From a virus, in the IMG/VR virus record IMGVR_UViG_3300050821_003072, positions 1 through 35,233 of that record: DNA of 35,233 bases. One strand, 5' to 3'. Made by a program: the position numbers and the translations under genes. The first letter of the stretch is position 1. Each line of letters starts with the position of its first letter. A model generated the notes under the pieces. The model made no database searches and was not told the DNA's origin. It saw nothing but the letters and a program-made list of their open reading frames with translations. Of this stretch, positions 15,990-23,642 are shown one piece after another.

Positions 15990-17581
15990 ATGCCGGAACC
16001 AGGCTGGACGTGGATCGTCCCGCCCAGAATCTGACAATTAGACGGGATCGATGCGTTTCCCCGGATGAGAGCCCGGACGGTCGGCGCAAATGCGACGCCT
16101 TCACCGCCCGCGTCAGCAATCAATCGCGCGGGGGATGTTCCCGACCATCGCGCGATATCCCACAGTCCAATGTCCCAGTTCGCGGCTGAGATCGATAAGT
16201 TGCTCACGCCCAACGCGGAGGGTATCGTTGTGGCGTAGTCGAAGGAAGCTCCGGCATAGAGTCCTACATTGCTGTCAATGATGCAATCGACCCCGATTAG
16301 CGTAGTGTTTTTTGGGCCCAGCCCATCGCCCATTCTCTGCCATGCGCCAACTGAGAGGCAATCAATCGGGTTTATCCCATCGCTTGAGCCAGTATCTGCC
16401 TGCCACACGCCATTCGCCGCAGTCCCAAAATAAAGGCTTCCACTCAGCGTGGCCCATGAAGTCGCTGGCAAAGCATTAAATTGCGTCCAAGCCAACGACT
16501 CGGTATTCATCACGAATTGGTAGACACCGAGGGCTGGATCAGGCACATTAATGATCCCCATCCTCTTTTGCGGATAGGTCATAAATTGCCAACCGACCGT
16601 ATTCCGACCAACGGATTGCACCGTTTTAAGCCAGGTGGGCCCAATCGCTTTGGTCATCGCCGCCTGACCTACAGCGGCTGGATCAAGCGTGATCGCCTGG
16701 GAAGCGGGAACGATGCCCTCAACCGTCATAATGGCGAGATCGCCGCCAATCTGGTACATGCTCCGATCAAGCCCGAGAGGATAAGGGAGCTTGAAAGTTC
16801 CCATCAGGGCCCAATTGGTCGTGGTGGTCGGGTCGGACCCAGTATAGATGACAAGCTCACCTTCGCTCGTCATGATGCACAGCACCTGCTGCACGCCAGC
16901 AGTAACCTGCATTGTCCAAGTGTTGATGGCGACCGGCAACCCGCCGAACCTGAGAACATCACCAAGATTGACTGCTTGCGCCGCGCCAGCAATTCCATCA
17001 GTCGGCAGAAACCAAAGGTTCGTCGTTCCCTTCTCTAAAAACCATAGACGGGAGCGATAATTGGCGACGACGAAGAGTTTTGTCGGATCGGCTGGCCCAG
17101 TAATTGCTGTCGTCGCCCAGGTTGTGCCGTTATAGGTGAATGGCGTGTCTGATCCATTGACACAGACTAACCAGTGCCCACCCGCGTTGGTGAAATTGGT
17201 GTAACTGAGATAGGAGTTCGATACCGTAAAAAGCGACGTCCCAACCGCGCCTGCGAGCGTTGCATCATAAATTCCAGTTCCGGCTGCGGCGAACAGTTTC
17301 TGCGCCAGTCCGGAATAGGGCATGAGGGTCTGGACACTCGTCGTAAGTCCAACCAGCCAAGGTTGCGAGCCATTGCGAGCCCGAACGAAGCCTGTTTCAG
17401 GGAAGAAGTTTATCAGCGTTGCAGCCGCGGTCGGCGGCATCTCGACCAAAGTCACATCGGTTCGCCATCCCCCCACCGGCGCGACCCAGTCGACTGGCTT
17501 GACGACTTGGTTCTGCCCTTTGCCAAATCCAGTCGGGAGCGATCCCTGAGATTGGCGACCGGCTTGGCGACGGTTGGTCAT
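15986..17581 (-). CDS. Tail tubular/propeller-like structural protein
   Basis: I chose ATG 17581 (531 aa). It has AGGA 8 nt upstream and overlaps the stop of the 39-aa ORF by one base (TGATG). From residue 30 the sequence shows repeated beta-strand blocks: VAPVGGWRTDVTLVEMPPTAAATLINFFPE, then QKLFAAAGTGIYDAT, RLWFLEKGTTNLWFLP and GGLPVAINTWTM, later LSGSLYFGTAANGVWQADTG. These are seven-blade-propeller-like repeats with Trp/Phe closures. This is the pattern of the large nozzle or tubular tail protein (functional analogue of T7 gp12) in podophages. Its position after the adaptor gene agrees. Confidence 0.7.
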   Translation of the reverse strand: MTNRRQAGRQSQGSLPTGFGKGQNQVVKPVDWVAPVGGWRTDVTLVEMPPTAAATLINFFPETGFVRARNGSQPWLVGLTTSVQTLMPYSGLAQKLFAAAGTGIYDATLAGAVGTSLFTVSNSYLSYTNFTNAGGHWLVCVNGSDTPFTYNGTTWATTAITGPADPTKLFVVANYRSRLWFLEKGTTNLWFLPTDGIAGAAQAVNLGDVLRFGGLPVAINTWTMQVTAGVQQVLCIMTSEGELVIYTGSDPTTTTNWALMGTFKLPYPLGLDRSMYQIGGDLAIMTVEGIVPASQAITLDPAAVGQAAMTKAIGPTWLKTVQSVGRNTVGWQFMTYPQKRMGIINVPDPALGVYQFVMNTESLAWTQFNALPATSWATLSGSLYFGTAANGVWQADTGSSDGINPIDCLSVGAWQRMGDGLGPKNTTLIGVDCIIDSNVGLYAGASFDYATTIPSALGVSNLSISAANWDIGLWDIARWSGTSPARLIADAGGEGVAFAPTVRALIRGNASIPSNCQILGGTIHVQPGSGI

Positions 17582-17700
17582 CAGTGTATCCTGTGAATAT
17601 GCCAAGCACGCCATTGCTGCCAGCCGTCGCGCCATCGAAAGGCGATAACCCAGCCGCCCGCAGCCGATCGATAAACGCGAATTGGCATCCAATCAGGCAT
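17581..17700 (-). CDS. 39-aa Trp-rich basic protein, coupled on both sides
   Basis: The ATG at 17700 sits in a TGATG overlap with the stop of the adaptor gene, and the stop at 17581 sits in a TGATG overlap with the next start. The product (MPDWMPIRVYRSAAGGWVIA followed by FRWRDGWQQWRAWHIHRIH) has six Trp and seven Arg in 39 residues. There is no signal peptide or membrane helix. The perfect fit between two structural genes makes translation likely. A nucleic-acid-binding or neck-assembly role is guesswork. Confidence 0.55.
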   Translation of the reverse strand: MPDWMPIRVYRSAAGGWVIAFRWRDGWQQWRAWHIHRIH

Positions 17701-18449
17701 CAGTAGGTCGTGTCCGAATTGTCGGTGATGATCCCAGGCCAGGTGTCGATCGGCCCAATATCATCAGACATGCCGATGGGCGCCAAGGTATCCTCCTGGC
17801 CACCCAGCCGATCGAGCGCGCCTTCGTAGTCGTTCATTTCCTCTGAATAGTCGAAGCCCTTCCGGCGCTTCCATCGCCAGACCGCGCCAAGCCGGATGAG
17901 CCTCTGAGGAATCAGCGAAATATCACTGTCCGCGCACCATATTGGCTCAGCGTACTGCGCTCCCACGGAGTTGGTGATCCAGCGGCGTGCTGCATAGACA
18001 TAGGAGACGGTTTCGCCGATCCCGAGGGGAGGGAAAAACTCGATCATTGGCACGATCATGCCGGTCCCTTGTACGGATCCTCCCACTTGTCTCCAGACAT
18101 GCACGGGGATTGCCATTGGTAGCGCCTTGAGTTTCACCAAAGCGCCTTCTGAGACAGGTCCTGGCAAATTCCATGTCGGATAGAGGTCAGAGACGAAGGT
18201 GTCGCTTGGCGAAAGCGCTTGGAATCCCACGGGAAGAGGAAAGGCCGCAGTCAAGCCATCGCCAAGAAAGGTGACTGGTGTCTGAAGCTTCAGCGCCGCC
18301 CAGTTGACGCGCTCGACCGCATCATCGCCAGCGTCCTGGGCGCAATCGATCAGAAGCGCGATATTCGGGTCAGTCGTCCCGATCGCGGCGGTTGGCTGAG
18401 GATAATTTACGCGCCGCGCCGCGCCCTGAACGATGTCGATTAAAGCCAC
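17700..18449 (-). CDS. Head-tail adaptor (neck) protein
   Basis: This 249-aa protein begins at ATG 18449. The N-terminus (ALIDIVQGAARRVNYPQP, then IALLIDCAQDAGDDAVERVNW) and the long helix near the C-terminus (IPQRLIRLGAVWRWKRRKGFDYSEEMNDYEGALDRL) flank a beta-rich insertion (residues 60-165). That helix-insert-helix order is typical of podophage adaptors that sit under the portal (P22 gp4 or T7 gp11 type by role). The motif RWKRRKGFDY.EE..DYE is one I associate with this family. It lies between the coiled-coil protein and the propeller-like tail protein, the expected place for a neck gene. Confidence 0.7.
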   Translation of the reverse strand: MALIDIVQGAARRVNYPQPTAAIGTTDPNIALLIDCAQDAGDDAVERVNWAALKLQTPVTFLGDGLTAAFPLPVGFQALSPSDTFVSDLYPTWNLPGPVSEGALVKLKALPMAIPVHVWRQVGGSVQGTGMIVPMIEFFPPLGIGETVSYVYAARRWITNSVGAQYAEPIWCADSDISLIPQRLIRLGAVWRWKRRKGFDYSEEMNDYEGALDRLGGQEDTLAPIGMSDDIGPIDTWPGIITDNSDTTY

Positions 18450-18455
18450 CGAGGG

Positions 18456-19112
18456 TTACTTTCTCTGGCCTTGATGTCTGACAGGGTTCGCGGTATCAGG
18501 GTCGGTCCCGAGAAACTGTTGCGTCCGGTTCATAGAGCTGACTTGCGCGCCGAGTTCCGCCATCTTCCGCTTCAGTCCGTCGATCTCATCGTTCAACCTC
18601 ACGTTCTCTTCGGCATATTTGACCGCCGCAGCACTATCTTTTGATACTGCAAGATATGCGCGGGCCTTCTCTCTCCACTCGCGCAAGCCCATAACGCGCT
18701 GAAGAGAGGAATCCGGGATCTGCGCGAGCCCCTCGACGGAAAAAATATTGATCGCCTCAAACTCAGCAATATTGGCAGGCGTCAGCGCTGCCCATTGCCG
18801 GATTGGGGTTCCCTCGATATGCATCTTCCCTTTTTCCTTGAATACCCGATAGGCTTCTGGGAAGCGGTCCCTTATCCCCTGATCGACCGGATGCACAGGC
18901 TGCGTATATTGATCACCGGCAAGGAAGAGGCGCACGCGCTCTTCGTTGTCAGCGATCGGGCGTCCAGCCTCCGCCGATTTCTTCGGATTAATGACCGGCT
19001 CAATGAAAAAGGCAGCAGTGACGCCCTGGTTCATCGCCGCTTGCTGAGCACCGGATACTGGTTGGCCGAATACAGCATTGTGGGAAGTTGGGATTGCAAA
19101 ATCGTCGTCCAT
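18456..19112 (-). CDS. Phage hypothetical with C-terminal coiled coil
   Basis: This 218-aa protein starts at ATG 19112, downstream of the intrinsic terminator, so it may begin a new transcript. Residues 30-110 contain KKSAEAGRPIADNEERVRLFLAGD and the block FKEKGKMHIEGTPIRQWAALTPANIAEFEAINIFSVEGLAQIPDSSLQRVMGLREWREKARAYLA. This block is common in Rhizobiales phage proteins between capsid and adaptor genes. Residues 155-195 form a heptad coiled coil (VKYAEENVRLNDEIDGLKRKMAELGAQ). A minor head or scaffolding-associated role is inferred from position. No enzymatic motif is visible. Confidence 0.65.
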   Translation of the reverse strand: MDDDFAIPTSHNAVFGQPVSGAQQAAMNQGVTAAFFIEPVINPKKSAEAGRPIADNEERVRLFLAGDQYTQPVHPVDQGIRDRFPEAYRVFKEKGKMHIEGTPIRQWAALTPANIAEFEAINIFSVEGLAQIPDSSLQRVMGLREWREKARAYLAVSKDSAAAVKYAEENVRLNDEIDGLKRKMAELGAQVSSMNRTQQFLGTDPDTANPVRHQGQRK

Positions 19113-19164
19113 AGCACTTCTGTCCTATTTGCATAGAAGCTGCATAAAAAGCGTCATGTTTGGA

Positions 19165-19194
19165 AAAGGGGGAGGCTCCTCAGAACCTCCCCCT
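19165..19194 (-). terminator. Intrinsic terminator after the capsid genes
   Basis: On the minus strand, AGGGGGAGG is followed by a 10-nt loop and CCTCCCCCT, then TTTTCC. The 9-bp G+C-rich stem with a short T run lies just after the stop of the decoration-like gene (19200). It would reduce transcription into the neck genes after the highly expressed capsid genes. Confidence 0.65.
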
Positions 19195-19199
19195 CAGGC

Positions 19200-20216
19200 T
19201 TAGTTCTGGGCGCTGATATACGGCCAGGTTAGGAACGCCTCGACGTACTGCGTCGCGGCGATCGAGGTGCCAGGGGCGGCATTCGTCGCCGTGCAGTTGG
19301 CAGAGAGGGTGATCGTATAAACATTGCCCAAGGCGCTGATTGACACGATCGAACCCGCAACGCCGGTCCCAGTCAGAGTCGCATTCGGATAAACGCCGAG
19401 CATGCCACCACCCATCGGCGGACCCGTTACCGTGATAAGGGGAGAGCCGTTCACGGTAACTCCGTAGAACGTGCCCTTTTTTGCGGTGACAGTTGTTGCG
19501 GTGTTGGCCGAAGTGGCCGCCGCCGACATATAGACGATGGGGCCCTGGATATCGGTGATATAGCTCGGGTTCGGGATGCCCGTTCCCGAAAGCAACATGC
19601 CTATTTCCAGCCTGTTTGTATCCGAGACCGCCGTAAGCTGCGCACTGCCGACCGCATCCGTCGCCGTGAAGGTGAAGGATAAGGGGGCCGTATAGAGGTT
19701 CTGGATAGTCACAGAGTTCGCCGCGCCCGAGACGAGTGCGCTCACTGAGCCCGCCGTAGCAGTCGTATAAGCTAAGTCCGTCTGCAGTGTGACGGTTGTA
19801 AAATTCGCCACAGTAGCGCCAGCACGCTGGACCCAGATGCCATAGGTTCCCGGCGTGAACGTATAGGACCAGATATTGCCCTGCCCCTTGAGGTTCGACG
19901 CCGGATCACCGATTCTGCCGCCCAAGAACAACGTACCGACATGAGAACCGACCGGATGATAGGCCGCACCAAGCTTGGCAGCCGCGGTCATCATGGACGA
20001 ATCCCACACGAACACGTCACCCTGATTATAGGTGACGGCCGTAACAGGCGAGAACCTGAGGAAAATGAACTCGCTCTCGGCGTCTCCCTCAACCACGTCA
20101 CCGAAGTTGAACGTGGGACCGCCGAAAGCGCTTTGCGTTCCGACGAGACCGTACGGTCCTTCGGGCGCATAAGTGCGAGTCCCAATGTCCTCGAATTGAA
20201 AGCGTGCGATAGTCAT
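19200..20216 (-). CDS. Capsid decoration-like structural protein
   Basis: This 338-aa protein starts at ATG 20216, with AAGGAA upstream, directly after the capsid gene. It is almost entirely beta-rich: MTIARFQFEDIGTRTYAPEGPYGLVGTQSAF at the start, then many Thr/Val/Ala strands with SGTGI and TGTGV turns. The N-terminal 130 residues describe a compact beta fold (YNQGDVFVWDSS, YHPVGSHVGTLFLGG). The remainder resembles repeated Ig-like or beta-sandwich modules. It shares the capsid transcript and sits before the terminator, which suits a head-decoration or head-fibre protein made in large amounts. No homologous family is certain. Confidence 0.65.
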   Translation of the reverse strand: MTIARFQFEDIGTRTYAPEGPYGLVGTQSAFGGPTFNFGDVVEGDAESEFIFLRFSPVTAVTYNQGDVFVWDSSMMTAAAKLGAAYHPVGSHVGTLFLGGRIGDPASNLKGQGNIWSYTFTPGTYGIWVQRAGATVANFTTVTLQTDLAYTTATAGSVSALVSGAANSVTIQNLYTAPLSFTFTATDAVGSAQLTAVSDTNRLEIGMLLSGTGIPNPSYITDIQGPIVYMSAAATSANTATTVTAKKGTFYGVTVNGSPLITVTGPPMGGGMLGVYPNATLTGTGVAGSIVSISALGNVYTITLSANCTATNAAPGTSIAATQYVEAFLTWPYISAQN

Positions 20217-20256
20217 TGTATTGGTTCCTTTTCAGGAAAGAGGAGGAAAACTACAG

Positions 20257-21264
20257 TCACATCCAGAGGACGCCCTGGAGGGAGAGGTTGTTAGCCGTCA
20301 TGTTGCCCATCCATGCCAAAATCCTGACTTTGGCGTCTTGGTTCACATTCGACCGTTCGCCGCCGATGACGCGGAAGTTGCGTCGGGCATGGGGGCGATA
20401 GAACAGATAGTCCGAGTTGATGAAGTACATCGTGTTGGCTGGAATCTGTCCGTTTTTCCCGCCATCGAGCACTACATCGACCCGCTTGCCTGCACCGTAG
20501 TATTTCAAGCTGGTAAAGCCGGCGCCGGCCTCTGTATCGCCATCCCTACTGTCGATGCGCTGGATCGCTTGGAGCGACGACAGGTAGAAGATGTACAGGT
20601 TGTTGTCGGCCACGATCATGTCGATGCCGTCGCTGTTACGCTTGAGGCTGACCGTCGTGGAGTTCATGTAGCTTTCGATGTTGCTCGCGGTGATCACGCC
20701 ACGGGAGTCAGTATTGGCGTTGACCGAGATGTTCTGCCACCACGTCTGGGCCGCGCGATCGATGCCTCCAACGAGGCCAGAGGTTGGGCTTTTGCTGATC
20801 AGAGCCGCGAGGCCATTGATCTGCTTGCCGCCAAACGCCGTGCCGTCGCTGTAAACACCTGCGGACATCTGATTCCAAAAGGTGTCTTCAGCTGTTTCGG
20901 TGCGCTCCTCGATGAGGCTGAGCATCGCCTCATCGCCTGAGTTCACCAGTTCTTCGAACCCGGAAATGGTGACGGCGATCGAGGCTTGCTTCCACGGGAA
21001 GCGGGCTGCGGTCATCGTGTCATTGAGCGAGATGTTGACGGGCTCATAGCCGCTGTACCACATGAACGTCTGGTTCATGGCATAGCGGAGTTCCTGCATG
21101 ATCTCGCGCCCGCCATCAGCGGTCTTTTCCTTGCCCTTCTTGCGAAGGTTCGCCAGGAGCGCGTTGTTGTTGGTAATGTTGTCAGCAAGACTTTTGCTGC
21201 GGTTTTCGAGCGTGGTGGTGACGACGTCACCCCAGTCAACTGCGGTAACGAGAGGGGAAGCCAT
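20257..21264 (-). CDS. Major capsid protein
   Basis: This 335-aa protein starts at ATG 21264, with AAGG upstream. The sequence is a capsid type common in podophages of Alphaproteobacteria: N-terminal helical arm (NRSKSLADNITNNNALLANLRKKG), P-domain helices (GFEELVNSGDEAMLSLIEERTETAEDTFWNQMSAGVY) and A-domain segments (IVADNNLYIFYLSSLQAIQRI, TMYFINSDYLFYRPHARRNFRVIGGERSNVNQDAKVRILAWMGNMTANNLSLQGVL). The ending with aromatic and Asn-rich strands is typical of HK97-fold capsids. The gene follows a scaffold-like gene and precedes a decoration-like gene, which is the standard order. Confidence 0.9.
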   Translation of the reverse strand: MASPLVTAVDWGDVVTTTLENRSKSLADNITNNNALLANLRKKGKEKTADGGREIMQELRYAMNQTFMWYSGYEPVNISLNDTMTAARFPWKQASIAVTISGFEELVNSGDEAMLSLIEERTETAEDTFWNQMSAGVYSDGTAFGGKQINGLAALISKSPTSGLVGGIDRAAQTWWQNISVNANTDSRGVITASNIESYMNSTTVSLKRNSDGIDMIVADNNLYIFYLSSLQAIQRIDSRDGDTEAGAGFTSLKYYGAGKRVDVVLDGGKNGQIPANTMYFINSDYLFYRPHARRNFRVIGGERSNVNQDAKVRILAWMGNMTANNLSLQGVLWM

Positions 21265-21287
21265 AGCTTTGGACCTTTAGGGTGAGG

Positions 21288-22478
21288 TCAGAGGTCTCGA
21301 TCGCGCACCTGCTCATAGGCTCGGCGCACGTCGTATCTGACGGTTGCGTTTGGAGGGCGCGTGTCCTTTTGCTCCGGGCGAGGCCCGGAAGGAGCGCCTA
21401 CGGTTGCTTTTGCGGCCGCCTTGGCTTCTGATGCCCGGCGTCGCGCCCGCTCCGTTTCTGATACGGCGGCGGGGTTTGCGCTTGCTTCTCTGATAAGCAA
21501 TGCGCGAATTTCGGGGTGAGCCCAGCAGGCCATTTCATAAGCCTGCCTGAGATTGTCGGCGCGGCCATTCGTGATGAGAAGGGCCATATCGTCGGAGACG
21601 GCCTCGGCATGAATGTTCGCCGGGTCGGAAAGAAAGTCATCAACGGTCTCATGCGCCTCGCGCTCAGCGAGCTTCCTCTCAAGAAGCGCCTCGATGTCTG
21701 GCTGCGCCTGTGCATCTTGATAGGACTGCTGGACAGCCTGTCTGGCGTTTGCGGGAGGCGCCGACTGGTATCCCTGCTGACCCGCTTGCTGCATGATCTG
21801 CTGGGCAAGCCGCACGATGTCGACATTACCGAGCTTCGCTACATGGAGGACCGTCCCGACTGGATTTGTCTTAAGCGACTGCTCCCACTCGACCGCGCGC
21901 TTGGTGAACTCCGCATGGCTGATTCCGGACCCCTCGATCATTGGGGTGTAGGTCTCCAGCCCCCTGTAGTGCTGGATGGCCTGCATTCCGGTGGCGATCT
22001 CGCCCTCGCGCTTGGCGACGGCTTCCTTGATCTCTGGAGGAAGACTCGCGTACATCGCGCGCGCCGCAGCGCTCCAGCCGGGCGGCGGCCGGAGAGCGAC
22101 CGCGCCCGCCGGTTCCTCTTGCGTTTGTGGGGCCGCAGGAGCCTCCTGGGCAGGTTTTTCGCCCGGCGGCTGTTCCTGCCCCTCCCCCTTGACGAACCGC
22201 CCCTGCTGGTCACGGGTGCGATCTAGAGTGGGCTTACTGGGATCACTAAGCGGCTCACTGCTATCAGTAGCGGCCGGCGCGCGAGGCTCACTTCCGGTTT
22301 TTTCTCCAGGAGTGCGGCGTGCTTCATCCTTCTCCGCAGCCCTAGCCTGCGCCTCTTCAAAGGCCTTGCGGACAGTCTGTCTGGCGGTTTCGTGAGGCGC
22401 CGGTTCGGCTGGAGCCGGAGTGACAGGCGCATGGGTTTGCTCGCCGCCAGGGAGGGCGACGTCATCATCTGGGAACAT
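21288..22478 (-). CDS. Capsid scaffolding protein
   Basis: This 396-aa protein starts at ATG 22478. The N-terminal 150 residues are disordered and rich in Glu, Pro, Ala and Gln. A helical core follows: PGWSAAARAMYASLPPEIKEAVAKREGEIATGMQAIQHYRGLE, then a long amphipathic stretch to about residue 330. The C-terminus is very basic and Ala-rich (ETERARRRASEAKAAAKATVG). This head-middle-tail pattern and the position immediately before the capsid gene are standard for podophage scaffolds, whose basic C-terminus contacts the capsid. No strong Shine-Dalgarno is present. The repeated hairpin element begins only five bases from the start codon. Confidence 0.85.
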   Translation of the reverse strand: MFPDDDVALPGGEQTHAPVTPAPAEPAPHETARQTVRKAFEEAQARAAEKDEARRTPGEKTGSEPRAPAATDSSEPLSDPSKPTLDRTRDQQGRFVKGEGQEQPPGEKPAQEAPAAPQTQEEPAGAVALRPPPGWSAAARAMYASLPPEIKEAVAKREGEIATGMQAIQHYRGLETYTPMIEGSGISHAEFTKRAVEWEQSLKTNPVGTVLHVAKLGNVDIVRLAQQIMQQAGQQGYQSAPPANARQAVQQSYQDAQAQPDIEALLERKLAEREAHETVDDFLSDPANIHAEAVSDDMALLITNGRADNLRQAYEMACWAHPEIRALLIREASANPAAVSETERARRRASEAKAAAKATVGAPSGPRPEQKDTRPPNATVRYDVRRAYEQVRDRDL

Positions 22479-22482
22479 CTAT

Positions 22483-22519
22483 TTCACGCTGGGTTGCGAC
22501 CCTCAACGGGTCATGCTAA
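22483..22519. repeat. Copy 1 of a 37-nt hairpin element
   Basis: TTCACGCTGGGTTGCG is followed by the hairpin GACCC-TCAAC-GGGTC (22498-22512) and ATGCTAA. Copy 2 lies at 23048. The flanks and loop are identical or nearly so, and the stem differs by two compensated pairs. Read on the plus strand, the element ends in an A run and AAGGAG. Read on the minus strand, it ends 5 nt before the scaffold start. The 222-nt gap 22479-22700 holds nothing else I can name. Confidence 0.7.
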
Positions 22520-22700
22520 AAAAAGGAGTCTCTCAGGGGGCCACTTGCCCAGTCCCGTGAAGCCGGACCCTCGTTTTAAGCCGACAATGACGGCTAGAGG
22601 TATGACAGCGATAGGGCAGGGATGTCAGGTTCTATCCCTGTCCGCGCCCCTTGGGAGATATGATCATGGTTTTGGCGCAGAAGAGGGAAGGGAGGCGGGG

Positions 22701-22913
22701 ATGAACGACGTTAGCGACGCGGAAGCGGTCCGGTTAATCGCCACGCAGATGGCATTCGCCCTTGGCCCATTCGCCAAACTGGCTGCTCCTTTAGTTGACC
22801 AGAAAGCCGACACGGCAATCAGCCTTCTAGAAGTTGATTTTGAAAACGCGCGTTTGGCCTTGTCGCAATGGAACTCGATTCTCCCCACAATCGATTGGGG
22901 TGATCTTAAATGA
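22701..22913 (+). CDS. 70-aa helical protein
   Basis: ATG 22701 follows GGGAGGCGGGG, a strong ribosome site. The frame stays open further upstream, but that part overlaps the scaffold gene. The product (MNDVSDAEAVRLIATQMAFA, then LGPFAKLAAPLVDQKADTAISLLEVDFENARLALSQWNSILPTIDWGDLK) is predicted all-helical and acidic. No family is recognised. It begins a three-gene plus-strand island that runs against the structural operon and is coupled to the next gene by ATGA. Confidence 0.6.
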   Translation: MNDVSDAEAVRLIATQMAFALGPFAKLAAPLVDQKADTAISLLEVDFENARLALSQWNSILPTIDWGDLK

Positions 22914-23206
22914 CCAAGGCAAGTGAGCGCACTCCGTATGATGGTAGGCCGTACTACTGCGTAACATGTGGCGTTGGGCTCGGAGAATACATGGCATGCG
23001 AGGAAGCCGATTGCGTCTTGGAGCCGGACGCTGAAGCCCGCGTCCGCTTCACGCTGGGTTGCGGTCCTCAACGGACCTTGCTAAGGATGAGGAATGACTT
23101 GGAAACCGCGCACTCAAGCCGAGAAAGAAAAGACCCTCCAAGAGAGGATGGAGAGGCATGCCAAATGGTATGGCGTTTCAGTCACGCAATTAGCGGCGCT
23201 TACTGA
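22910..23206 (+). CDS. Small zinc-finger-like protein
   Basis: This 98-aa protein starts at ATG 22910, coupled by ATGA. Residues 14-40 (RPYYCVTCGVGLGEYMACEEADCVLEPD) carry four Cys in a CxxC-x10-C-x4-C arrangement, which suits a single zinc site. I know similar short proteins from Rhizobiales phages and genomes. After residue 45 the reading frame enters copy 2 of the hairpin element and then overlaps the next gene by 113 bases. The tail from residue 46 on is probably not conserved, and the original protein may have ended near there. The function is unknown, possibly nucleic-acid or protein binding. Confidence 0.55.
   Translation: MTKASERTPYDGRPYYCVTCGVGLGEYMACEEADCVLEPDAEARVRFTLGCGPQRTLLRMRNDLETAHSSRERKDPPREDGEACQMVWRFSHAISGAY
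23048..23084. repeat. Copy 2 of the 37-nt hairpin element
   Basis: TTCACGCTGGGTTGCG is followed by the hairpin GGTCC-TCAAC-GGACC (23063-23077) and TTGCTAA. Compared with copy 1, stem pairs 2 and 3 change from A-T and C-G to G-C and T-A while pairing is kept. On the plus strand AAGGATGAGG follows at once and serves as the ribosome site of the gene at 23094. Confidence 0.7.
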
Positions 23207-23300
23207 GAAGGAACTGATGCAAATTCCCAATTTAGGGAAGAAGGGCATCAGATATCTAAAGGAAGGGCCACCGCCCAATCCCCTGGAGTTTTGGCTTTAA
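23094..23300 (+). CDS. Helix-hairpin-helix protein (RNAP alpha-CTD-like)
   Basis: This 68-aa protein starts at ATG 23094, behind GGATGAGG. Residues 28-56 (VSVTQLAALTEKELMQIPNLGKKGIRYLKEG) fit the pattern of the helix-hairpin-helix in the C-terminal domain of the RNA polymerase alpha subunit: V..L..LTE.EL..I.N.GKK....L. That fold binds DNA minor groove or activators. The N-terminal 27 residues are a basic helix. A free-standing alpha-CTD-like domain could influence host transcription, or it may simply bind DNA. It closes the island and converges with the repeat-protein gene. Confidence 0.6.
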   Translation: MTWKPRTQAEKEKTLQERMERHAKWYGVSVTQLAALTEKELMQIPNLGKKGIRYLKEGPPPNPLEFWL

Positions 23301-23630
23301 TTAGGACTTCGGCGCTGCGGCAGCTGCGTCTGCGTCAGCCTTAGCCTTGGCGGCGTCTTCATCGATCTTGGCCTTAGCGGCGGCAGCATCGGCATCCAGC
23401 TTGGCTTTGGCGGCCTCTGCATCAGTCTTGGCTTGGGCTGCATCCGCATCAGCCTTAGCCTTGGCTTCCGCATCGGCCTTAATGGCCGCTTCGATCTCGG
23501 GCTTCGCGGCGTCCTCCATGGCCTGAAGATCGCGTGTGACAGAGGTCAGAAGCGAGGGAAGCGGCAGGGCCCTCGGGGCATTCAATTTCTCCATAACGAG
23601 GAGCTTCTCATACAGCGCAGCGTAGTCCAT
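23301..23630 (-). CDS. Ala/Lys/Asp repeat coiled-coil protein
   Basis: This 109-aa protein starts at ATG 23630, with AAGGA upstream. Residues 1-45 are a normal helical head (MDYAALYEKLLVMEKLNAPRALPLPSLL). Residues 50-105 are built from seven- to eleven-residue repeats of the form AKADADAA / AKLDADAAAAKAKIDEDA. They should make a single long charged helix or coiled coil. The repeats are also visible in the DNA as alternating ttggc and gcatc units. The gene is in the row of small minus-strand genes between scaffold and virion protein, so a minor structural or spacer role is likely. Slippage between repeats could vary its length. Confidence 0.6.
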   Translation of the reverse strand: MDYAALYEKLLVMEKLNAPRALPLPSLLTSVTRDLQAMEDAAKPEIEAAIKADAEAKAKADADAAQAKTDAEAAKAKLDADAAAAKAKIDEDAAKAKADADAAAAAPKS

Positions 23631-23642
23631 TGTTGCAGTTCC

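Noticed and set aside
22392-22700. N-terminal extension of the 70-aa plus-strand protein
   Set aside because: It would run antisense through the scaffold start and through copy 1 of the hairpin element. GGGAGG before 22701 is a clear ribosome site.
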